The position numbers and the translations under genes are program-made. Shown piece after piece: positions 9,879-17,120 of a DNA stretch of 33,131 nt. Under the pieces are notes generated by a model. That model did no database searches, was not told where the DNA came from, and saw nothing but the letters and a program-made list of their open reading frames with translations. The stretch lies in NCBI GenBank assembly GCA_013815585.1, contig JACDFU010000008.1, positions 1-33,131 on the forward strand. The letters are read 5' to 3'. Source of the DNA: Chloroflexota bacterium (lineage in GTDB: Bacteria; Chloroflexota; Limnocylindria; Limnocylindrales; CSP1-4). Position 1 is the first letter of the stretch, and every line of letters begins with the position of its first letter.

Positions 9879-11471
9879 TCAGCTGAGCTCGACTTCCTCC
9901 CGCCAGGTTGGACGGTGCGTTTGCAGGCCGAGGGCCTGGACCTTCGGCTCGAGCGCCTCCTCGGCCGGGGGATCGCCGTGGACGAGGAAGACGCGCTTGG
10001 GCTTCCTGCTCGCTTTCGCGAAGTGGCCGAGCCAGTCGAGCAATTCGCTCTCGTCGGCATGGGCGCTGAACCCGCTGATCGAGCGGATCTCGCACCGCAC
10101 CTCGTGCCAGCCGCCGTCGATACGCACCTTCTTCGCCCCGGCCTGGAGATGCGCGCCGAGTGTGCCCTCACCCTGGTAGCCCACGAAGAGGACGATGCCG
10201 GCCGGATCTCCGATGATGTCCCGCAGGTGATGGAGCACGCGGCCGCCGGTCAGCATGCCGCTCGACGCCACGATCATCATCGGCCGGGGCGCACGTCGGA
10301 CCTGCTTTGACTCGTCCGCGGTGCGGGTGACCGTCGTGCCGGGGTAGTCCAGCGGCGTTTCGCCGCTCTGGAGTAGCTCATGGGTCTGCTCGTCGTAGTA
10401 GCCGGGGAACGCGGCGTAGACAGCGCTCGCCTTTGTCGCCATCGGTGAGTCGAGGTACAGCGGCACGTGCGGGATACGGCCCGCCTCCAGCAGCCGATCC
10501 AGCACCCAGACGACCTCCTGCGTCCGCCCGATGGCGAACGAGGGAATGAGCAGCACCCCCCGGTGGTCCGCCACCGCACCCACCGCCTCCGCCAGGAGGC
10601 GGATCGCCTCCTGCTCCGGCTCGTGCTCGCGGCCGCCGTAGGTCGACTCCACGAGGACGTAATCTGCCCCGTCCAAGATGGCCGTGGGATCCCGGATGAT
10701 CGGCGTGTTCGGCCGGCCAAGGTCACCGGAGAAGCAGATGCGGGTCTGGGATCCACCGCCTTCGCTCGCGTCGACGACGATGATCGCCGAGCCAAGGATG
10801 TGGCCGGCGTCCCGGAAGGTCGCCTGCACGCCGTCCGCGACCTCGATGACCTCGTCGTAGTCGATCGGCTGGAACTGGGCGATTGCCGCCTCCGCGTCGT
10901 CAACGGTGTAGAGCGGCTCGAACAACGTGGTCTCGACTTCCGGGGGCTGACGTCGAAGCGCCTCCTCCGGGTCGTGGCCGGTCTCCTGCCAGTCCTCCGG
11001 TGCCCACGGTCGCCCGCGCCCGCGGCGCTCGTGAAGAGCCTCCTCGCTGGATGCCGCGTGGCCTGCGCCCGAGCCATCGGCCGCTGGGACCTGGCCGCCG
11101 CGCTCCGCCTCCCTGCGCGCCTTGCGCTCCTCCTTCCTGCGCCGGTCGTGGGCCTGCTCGACCTGGAGCTTGGCGCTATCGAGCAGGACGATCCGGGCCA
11201 GCTCGGCTGTCGCCCTGGTGGCGAAGATCGGCCCCCTGAACCCCTCGCGCACCAGCAGCGGGATCAGGCCGCAATGGTCCAGATGGGCATGGGTGAGGAG
11301 GAGTGCGTCGATGCTCGATGCGTCGTAGGCAAGCGGTACTCGGTTGCGAGCGCTCTCGGTCGGGGAGCCCTGGAACATCCCGCAGTCCACGATGACGTTC
11401 GACTCACCGGCGGTGAGGAGGAACTGCGACCCGGTGACCGTCGTTGCGGCGCCTAGGAACTGAAGCTTCAT
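9879..11471 (-). CDS. MBL-fold RNA-processing exonuclease/endonuclease, beta-CASP family
   Basis: MKLQFLGAATTVTGSQFLL, LLTHAHLDHCGLIP, FSGDLGRPNTPI, ESTYGGREH, SSGMLTGGRVLHHL, SGFSAHADESELLDWL, VHGDP. Confidence 0.93.
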   Translation of the reverse strand: MKLQFLGAATTVTGSQFLLTAGESNVIVDCGMFQGSPTESARNRVPLAYDASSIDALLLTHAHLDHCGLIPLLVREGFRGPIFATRATAELARIVLLDSAKLQVEQAHDRRRKEERKARREAERGGQVPAADGSGAGHAASSEEALHERRGRGRPWAPEDWQETGHDPEEALRRQPPEVETTLFEPLYTVDDAEAAIAQFQPIDYDEVIEVADGVQATFRDAGHILGSAIIVVDASEGGGSQTRICFSGDLGRPNTPIIRDPTAILDGADYVLVESTYGGREHEPEQEAIRLLAEAVGAVADHRGVLLIPSFAIGRTQEVVWVLDRLLEAGRIPHVPLYLDSPMATKASAVYAAFPGYYDEQTHELLQSGETPLDYPGTTVTRTADESKQVRRAPRPMMIVASSGMLTGGRVLHHLRDIIGDPAGIVLFVGYQGEGTLGAHLQAGAKKVRIDGGWHEVRCEIRSISGFSAHADESELLDWLGHFAKASRKPKRVFLVHGDPPAEEALEPKVQALGLQTHRPTWREEVELS

Positions 11472-11487
11472 CGGCGCAGTGTGACGG

Positions 11488-12156
11488 TCAGGCCGCGCCT
11501 TCGGCGAGCATCGGGTCCACCTGCTCCTCCCGGCGCCGCCGCATGACCCTTCCCTCCGGGTCGCAGACGCGGAGTGAGGCCTGGACCACCGGGCCGATGC
11601 CGAACGCGAACACGATCGTGCCCAGGCCGATCGTGCCCCCGAGCAGGAAGCCTGCCACGAGGACCGTGACCTCGATCACGGTGCGAGCACGGGCGATGCT
11701 CCAGCCGAACCGGTGGTGGACACCGGTCATCAGCCCATCCCGCGGTCCCGGGCCTAGGTCGGCCGACAGGTAGAGCCCGGTCGCAATCCCCATCATCACC
11801 ACGCCACCGGCCATGAGGGCGAGGCGGTAGGGCAGGTCCGCCGGCACCGGCAGCACGGCCATGGCGACGTTGGTGGCGGTCCCCACGGTGATGATGTTGA
11901 GGATGGTGCCCGGACCCGGGCGCTGGCCGAGCGGCAGCCAGGCAAGAAGGATCGGCACGCCGAAGAGGATCGACACGGTCCCCAGCGGGATGCCGGTCTG
12001 GCGGCTGATCCCCTGGTGGAAGGCCTCCCACGGCCCGAGGCCCAGGTTGGCCTGGGCCATCATGGCGATGGCCACCCCGCACAGCACCAGCCCGACCATG
12101 AGCCCCGGCACTCGTCGGAGTGCCGCAGCTGTCCATCGCTCGCCCACCCGCGGCAT
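11488..12156 (-). CDS. YczE/YitT-like integral membrane protein
   Basis: MPRVGERWTAAALRRVPGLMVGLVLCGVAIAMMAQANLGLGPWEAFHQGIS: repeated hydrophobic segments and LGLGPWE / LGPGPRDGL repeats typical of YczE-type proteins. Confidence 0.78.
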   Translation of the reverse strand: MPRVGERWTAAALRRVPGLMVGLVLCGVAIAMMAQANLGLGPWEAFHQGISRQTGIPLGTVSILFGVPILLAWLPLGQRPGPGTILNIITVGTATNVAMAVLPVPADLPYRLALMAGGVVMMGIATGLYLSADLGPGPRDGLMTGVHHRFGWSIARARTVIEVTVLVAGFLLGGTIGLGTIVFAFGIGPVVQASLRVCDPEGRVMRRRREEQVDPMLAEGAA

Positions 12157-12276
12157 GCTAGCCGACGCGGAGGGCCTACCATGGCGGCGCGAATCCGGAC
12201 GCAAGGCGAGACGCCCAACCACCGCCCGGCGCGACGGCCAACCGCGGCCAGATACTCGCTCTGCTACGAGGAGACG

Positions 12277-13062
12277 ATGACCCTGCTGGAGGGAAAGAAA
12301 GCGCTCATCTTCGGTGTGGCGAACGACCATTCGATCGCCTGGGGCATCGCGAAGGCGTTCCATGCCGAGGGGGCGACTGTCGGGTTCAGCTCGGTCGAGA
12401 GCCTCATCGAGCGCCGGGTCCGGCCGCTGGCGGAGAGCATCGGATCCACCTTCGTCGAGCCGTGCGACGTGCAGGACGATGCCCAGATCGAGCGCGTCTT
12501 CAACCGCTGGAGTGAGCAGGAGGGAGCGCTCGACATCCTCGTCCACGCCCTGGCGTTTGCGAAGCGGGAAGAGCTCGACGGTGCCTTTGTCGACACTTCC
12601 CGGGATGGCTTCACGCTGGCGCTGGACGTCAGCGCCTATTCCCTCGTCGCGTTGGCCCGGGCCGCGCGACCGCTCCTCCGACCGGGTTCCAGCATCCTCA
12701 CGCTGACCTATTACGGCGCGGAGAAGGTCGTCGCGCACTACAACGTGATGGGCGTGGCGAAGGCGGCTCTCGAAGCCAGCGTCCGCTACCTGGCGGCAGA
12801 CCTGGGACCCGAGGGCGTGCGCGTGAACGCCATCAGCGCCGGCCCCATCCGCACCCTCGCCGCATCGGGGATCGCCGGCTTCAAGGGAATGTACGGCACC
12901 TTCCGCAACGTTGCGCCGCTACGGCAGAACATCACGATCGGGGATGTCGGGAACACGGCCGTCTACCTGGCGAGCGACCTGTCGCGAGCGGTGACCGGGG
13001 AAGTGATCTACGTGGATGGCGGCTTCAGCGTCCTCGGCGTGCCGCTGCCCGACGAGGGTTGA
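12277..13062 (+). CDS. fabI: enoyl-[acyl-carrier-protein] reductase (NADH)
   Basis: LEGKKALIFGVANDHSIAWGIAKAFHAEGA, HALAFAKREELDG, LTYYGAEKVVAHYNVMGVAKAAL, NAISAGPIRTLAASGI; SD GAGGAGA before the ATG. Confidence 0.95.
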   Translation: MTLLEGKKALIFGVANDHSIAWGIAKAFHAEGATVGFSSVESLIERRVRPLAESIGSTFVEPCDVQDDAQIERVFNRWSEQEGALDILVHALAFAKREELDGAFVDTSRDGFTLALDVSAYSLVALARAARPLLRPGSSILTLTYYGAEKVVAHYNVMGVAKAALEASVRYLAADLGPEGVRVNAISAGPIRTLAASGIAGFKGMYGTFRNVAPLRQNITIGDVGNTAVYLASDLSRAVTGEVIYVDGGFSVLGVPLPDEG

Positions 13063-13181
13063 TCCGAGCGGAGGTGCGCCGGCACCCTGCCGCGCCACCA
13101 GCGGCCGCCTGGCGCGCGGGCGGGCGACCAGCCGCGAGTGCGCGGCATCCCCCGAATGGACGGGGCCGCCTTCCACCACAG

Positions 13182-13440
13182 ATGCGCTGAGCGCATGCTG
13201 TCCAGGCCGGGTCGGTGCCGCTGCCACAAATCATGCGGGAGCCGCATGAGTGGTGGGCTCCTCGCGTCCATTCCGGCCGTCATTCCGCCGGCGATGCGCC
13301 AGGCGCATCGGTGACAGGACGCGTCCCGCCGGGAGCTCCGGCGAGCTGGAGCGCATGCGGTGGCCGCATGGCTGACGGAGATGGGCGCCCAGGGCGCACC
13401 GCCAGTCCCCGGTTTGCTGTCACTGATGCGAGCTGCGCAT
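13182..13440. repeat. array of five perfect 15-bp dyads ATGCG-N5-CGCAT with near-integral helical spacing
   Basis: Copies at 13182-13196, 13233-13247, 13294-13308, 13355-13369 and 13426-13440; centre spacings 51, 61, 61, 71 bp. Confidence 0.93.
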
Positions 13441-13497
13441 CGCTGACCGGTTCGCTGCGGGAGTCCTCGGAAACCCGCGGCCAGCCACACTAGGGTC

Positions 13498-14712
13498 ATG
13501 CCTGACTCGTCTCTGCCGCCCAGCTTCGACCCATTGGCGCCGCTCCCTGGGCCGCCCGAGCCCTGGACGAGCTCGACCATGCCTGAGCCGCGAGAGGGAC
13601 CGCCCTATCGCATGACGGAGATGATCGCCGCTGAGCCGGCCCTCGCGGAGCGGCTGTTGCGACGCCTGGAGGCCGATCCCGCGGTGGCAGAGCTGGCAGG
13701 GGCCATCCAACGGGCTGCCCGTGCCGACGAGCCCATTCGCCTCACGGGCTGCGGGACCAGCGAGCACGCCGCCCAGGCCATCGCCGTGATCCTCGGGGAG
13801 GCGCTGCTCCGGGTGGACGGCCACTCACGAGCCGGTCGGCAGCTCACCTCTGAGCAGGCGTTCGAGGTCGTCCTCGAGCCCCAGGCCGCCGGGCTCATGG
13901 TGGCCGTCTCCCACGAGGGCGGCACCTGGGCCACGAACCGGGCGCTGGATGCGGCTCGCGCGCGGGGCGTGCGCACCGCCCTGATCACTGCTGGCAGGCA
14001 GTCACCGGGCGCGGCGATCGCCGATATCGTCGTGGCCACCGGCGAACAGGACCAGTCCTGGTGCCATACCGTCGGCTACCTGTCGCCCCTCGTGGCTGCG
14101 GTGGTCCTGGCGGGTCGACTCACAGGCAGGCAGATCGATCCAGGGGCCGTGACCAACGCCCTTGGGCGAGCATCGGGGCAGGAGGGCAGAGAGCAGGCGG
14201 AGCAGGTTGCGACCGCCCTCAAGGACGTCGATCGCGTCATCGTGCTGGCCTCCGGAGCGGACAGGCCCGCTGCTCGCGAGCTGGCGCTCAAGATCGAGGA
14301 GGCGGCGCATCTGCCAGCCACCGCCCGGGATGTCGAGACGCTGCTCCACGGCCACCTTCCGGCCGCGGACGACGGCAGCGGCCTCGTGCTCATCCTTGCC
14401 GATCGCGACCATCGGTCGGACCGGCTCGATCGAGCACGTCAGGCCCTCGCCGCCGCGGGAGCCATCGGGGTGGCCGCAGCCGCCATCCTTGCCGAGGAAG
14501 CAGTCGGCGCACTGGCTCCGGAGCTCACCCCCGCCGGGCGGATCGTCGCGCCGGAGATGCCGACACTGCCCGAGGCGGGAGCCGCACTGCTCGGTACAGC
14601 CATCCCGTTGCAAATCCTGACCGAGCGGCTGGCCCGGGCTCGTGGGACCAACCCCGACACGCTTCGTCGCACGGATGAGCGATATCGGAATGCGGCCGCA
14701 ACGTACGAGTAG
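13498..14712 (+). CDS. SIS-domain sugar-phosphate isomerase/aminotransferase-like protein
   Basis: MTEMIAAEPALAERLLRR, IRLTGCGTSEHAAQAIAVIL (GlmS/AgaS-like SIS motif), VSHEGGTWATNRAL, KIEEAAHLPATARDVETLLHGHLPA. An alternative start is 13579. Confidence 0.85.
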   Translation: MPDSSLPPSFDPLAPLPGPPEPWTSSTMPEPREGPPYRMTEMIAAEPALAERLLRRLEADPAVAELAGAIQRAARADEPIRLTGCGTSEHAAQAIAVILGEALLRVDGHSRAGRQLTSEQAFEVVLEPQAAGLMVAVSHEGGTWATNRALDAARARGVRTALITAGRQSPGAAIADIVVATGEQDQSWCHTVGYLSPLVAAVVLAGRLTGRQIDPGAVTNALGRASGQEGREQAEQVATALKDVDRVIVLASGADRPAARELALKIEEAAHLPATARDVETLLHGHLPAADDGSGLVLILADRDHRSDRLDRARQALAAAGAIGVAAAAILAEEAVGALAPELTPAGRIVAPEMPTLPEAGAALLGTAIPLQILTERLARARGTNPDTLRRTDERYRNAAATYE

Positions 14713-14806
14713 CCGCCCTCAGACGGCTCCGGTCCTTACAGCACTATCGTGGTGTCCGTCACGCCACCTCCACGCGCCACGGAGCAGCGAAGCCGAGGTT
14801 TCACAC

Positions 14807-15538
14807 ATGAGTTTTCTTGACCGGCTGCTGGGTCGCAATCAGGCCGACCCGTCGTCATCGCAACCAGGGCAGCCACAGCGGCCCGGTGCCACATCCTGGG
14901 GCGGCAGCGCTCCCCGCGCGACAGGCGCACCAGGCGTCGGAATGTCCGCCGACGAGCAGGCCCTGTCGCGGTATCGATACATGCTCAAGACCGCTCCACC
15001 CGAGGACATCGAGCGGGCGCACGAGGCCTTCTCGCGCCTCAGCCCCGAGCAGCGGCAAATGGTGCTGCAGGGCCTTGCCGAGCAGGTGCCGCCCAGCGAG
15101 CGAGCGACGAGCGACGATCCCCGCGAGCTCGCGCGCATGGCGACACGGGCGGAAATGCACCAGCCCGGCACGATCGAACGGACCTTCGGCGGTGGCGGTT
15201 ACGGCTCGGGCATGCCCGGCCTCGGCAGCATGTTCATGTACTCACTGGCCGGAAGCTTCATTGGTACTGCCATCGCCAGCCAGTTCTTCGCCAATGACAC
15301 CGGCTACAACGAGGGCTACGCGGAGGGCTACCAGGAGGGTCAGGCCGGCGACACCACAACAGGAGAAGGCTCGGCCGAGGGTGGCAGCTACGGCGACGAA
15401 GGGGCCGCTGGATCAGACGCTGGCGCAGACACGGGCTCGTACGATACGGCGGGGTACGACCCGGGCGCCGACGGTGGCGGGGGCCACTTCGGCGGGGGTG
15501 ACTTCGGCGGCGGGGATTTCGGCGGAGGCGACTTCTAG
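14807..15538 (+). CDS. hypothetical protein with Gly/Phe/Asp-repeat C-terminus
   Basis: MSFLDRLLGRNQADPSSSQ...; hydrophobic SMFMYSLAGSFIGTAIASQFF, NEGYAEGYQEGQ, and C-terminal GGGHFGGGDFGGGDFGGGDF. Confidence 0.75.
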   Translation: MSFLDRLLGRNQADPSSSQPGQPQRPGATSWGGSAPRATGAPGVGMSADEQALSRYRYMLKTAPPEDIERAHEAFSRLSPEQRQMVLQGLAEQVPPSERATSDDPRELARMATRAEMHQPGTIERTFGGGGYGSGMPGLGSMFMYSLAGSFIGTAIASQFFANDTGYNEGYAEGYQEGQAGDTTTGEGSAEGGSYGDEGAAGSDAGADTGSYDTAGYDPGADGGGGHFGGGDFGGGDFGGGDF

Positions 15539-15562
15539 TCCCGCGCGGTTACGCCCGCAAAA

Positions 15563-15595
15563 CCGGGCTGAACGGGCCGCAACCCTTCAGCCCGG
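15563..15595. terminator. stem-loop between convergent genes (10-bp stem, 13-nt loop)
   Basis: CCGGGCTGAA - 13 nt - TTCAGCCCGG perfect inverted repeat. Confidence 0.55.
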
Positions 15596-15600
15596 GGTGG

Positions 15601-15623
15601 GAGAGCGGCGGGGTGCCGCTCTC
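15601..15623. terminator. second stem-loop between convergent genes (9-bp stem, 5-nt loop)
   Basis: GAGAGCGGC-GGGGT-GCCGCTCTC perfect inverted repeat, no clear T-tract. Confidence 0.5.
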
Positions 15624-15638
15624 CTGGTACGAGAAGCG

Positions 15639-16118
15639 TCAGTCGCCGAGCTGGCCTCGCAGCGCGCCGCCCGGAAACTCCGTGTTGTGGACATTGACGT
15701 AGTAGCCCGTCGGGTCCGCGATGATGCCCGCGATGGTGCGTGACTCGGCTGGTACGCAGCCGAGCGTCGTGCCCAGGGAAAGGGGCCCGAGAGGGACCAC
15801 GACGGGGCCGTTCACGCCCGCCGGCGCCTCGTGGATGTGCGCTGCGAAGGGTGTGTCATCCACATTTGGGGTGATTCCGACCAAGGTGATCGTGTAGCAA
15901 ATCGTCTTCTGACCGGGGTTGAGGGTGAGGGTCGCTGTTCCGCTGCCGCCGAGGTCGCCCTGGTTCGGAACGCCCGCAGCGTTGACCTCTTCGGCACCTG
16001 AGAGCGTGGTCGTGAAGGTGAACGCGCGTGCGGTGTCGCTCTTCGCGAGCGCCACCCCGGCGATCATGAGCGAGGCGAGCCCCGCCAGCAGAAGTGGCAG
16101 GAGTCTCGTTCTGGCCAT
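15639..16118 (-). CDS. secreted CHRD-domain protein
   Basis: Signal peptide MARTRLLPLLLAGLASLMIAGVALA; FTTTLSGAEEVNAAGVPNQGDLGGSGTATLTL...AHIHEAPAGVNGPVVV...YYVNVHNTEFPGGALRGQLGD; SD GGGAGGA. Confidence 0.9.
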   Translation of the reverse strand: MARTRLLPLLLAGLASLMIAGVALAKSDTARAFTFTTTLSGAEEVNAAGVPNQGDLGGSGTATLTLNPGQKTICYTITLVGITPNVDDTPFAAHIHEAPAGVNGPVVVPLGPLSLGTTLGCVPAESRTIAGIIADPTGYYVNVHNTEFPGGALRGQLGD

Positions 16119-16271
16119 TGGAAATCCTCCCTGATTGCGCTTGCGGCGCTTGGTCTGGCCGCTGACTTCGCAGAAGCGCATGCGGCCGCCTGCAAGGCTT
16201 ACTACGTTGCTGCTCGCCTGGCGGATCGTCGCGCTTTTCTCACCGAGGACCCCCACGGCGGTCATCATCGC

Positions 16272-16907
16272 GTGATGAGTTCCGGGAATTCAACGCCTGG
16301 CCGTTCCGCGAGTTTGCTTGAAGCCCTCACACCCGTCACGCTCGAGGGATCCCGCCTCCGACTGGAGCCGATGACTCGCGATCACCTGCCCGGACTCGTC
16401 GAGGTCGGGCTGGATGCGGCCATCTGGCGCTGGATGTACGAGGTGATCGACACCCCGGACAAGATGAAGCGCTGGCTGGAGACAGCGTTGGAGGCGGCCG
16501 CGGCCGGGAGCGAGCTTCCGTTCGCCTCGATCGAGCTCTCGACCGGCCGGGTCGTGGGCAGCACCCGCTACCTATCGATCGTCCCCGAGCACCGCCGCCT
16601 CGAGATCGGCTGGACCTGGCTCGCACCCGAATGGCAGCGCAGCGGCATCAACCGCGAGGCAAAGCTGCTGTTGATGCAGCACGCCTTCGAGGAGCTCGGT
16701 TGTCGCCGAGTGGAGTTCAAGACTGACGCGCTCAACGAGGGCTCGAGAGCCGCGCTGCTCGGCATGGGTGCGACCTTCGAGGGGATCTTCCGCCGCCACA
16801 TGACCATGGCCGACGGCCGCCTCCGGGACTCGGCTTACTACAGCGTCATCGACTCCGAGTGGCCAGGGGTGCGACGGGGGCTGGAGCGACGCCTCGGGCA
16901 GTCGTAA
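16272..16907 (+). CDS. GNAT family N-acetyltransferase
   Basis: LEGSRLRLEPMTRDHLPGLVEVG, IGWTWLAPEWQRSGINREAKLLLMQHAFEELGCRRVEFKTDALNEGSRAALLGMGA. Confidence 0.9.
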   Translation: MMSSGNSTPGRSASLLEALTPVTLEGSRLRLEPMTRDHLPGLVEVGLDAAIWRWMYEVIDTPDKMKRWLETALEAAAAGSELPFASIELSTGRVVGSTRYLSIVPEHRRLEIGWTWLAPEWQRSGINREAKLLLMQHAFEELGCRRVEFKTDALNEGSRAALLGMGATFEGIFRRHMTMADGRLRDSAYYSVIDSEWPGVRRGLERRLGQS

Positions 16908-16936
16908 GGGCAGCTCCCGAGTAAGGGGCGGGGGAC

Positions 16937-17012
16937 TGGAGCGGGAGACGAGGTTCGAACTCGCGACATTCAGCTTGGAAGGCTGACGCTCTGCCAACTG
17001 AGCTACTCCCGC
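16937..17012 (-). tRNA. tRNA-Gly (anticodon TCC), CCA encoded
   Basis: Reverse complement GCGGGAGTAGCTCAGTTGGCAGAGCGTCAGCCTTCCAAGCTGAATGTCGCGAGTTCGAACCTCGTCTCCCGCTCCA folds as a cloverleaf; anticodon loop CTTCCAA; GTTCGAA T-loop. Confidence 0.95.
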
Positions 17013-17120
17013 TCGTTCCCCAATCGTAGCCGACGAGCATTGCGATCAGCCGAGCCCGGGGATGTGGGGAATTGGCTACGCTCTCGTGTCCCGGCCGAAT
17101 ATAGAACACGAGGGGTCTGA

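Noticed and set aside
13073-13086. Hairpin GGTGC-GCCG-GCACC just after fabI
   Set aside because: Only a 5-bp stem without T-tract; too weak for a confident terminator and unrelated to the ATGCG dyads.
13381-13400. Possible sixth dyad (atgggcgcccagggcgcacc)
   Set aside because: Lacks ATGCG/CGCAT half-sites and is out of the helical register of the other five.
13182-13440. Dyad array as a CRISPR array
   Set aside because: Repeats are only 15 bp with variable centres and flanks, unequal intervals and no cas genes; not CRISPR-like.
13008-13580. 190-aa minus-strand ORF through the fabI-SIS intergenic region
   Set aside because: Overlaps the dyad array and the ends of real genes; composition looks like random GC-rich translation, no SD or domain.
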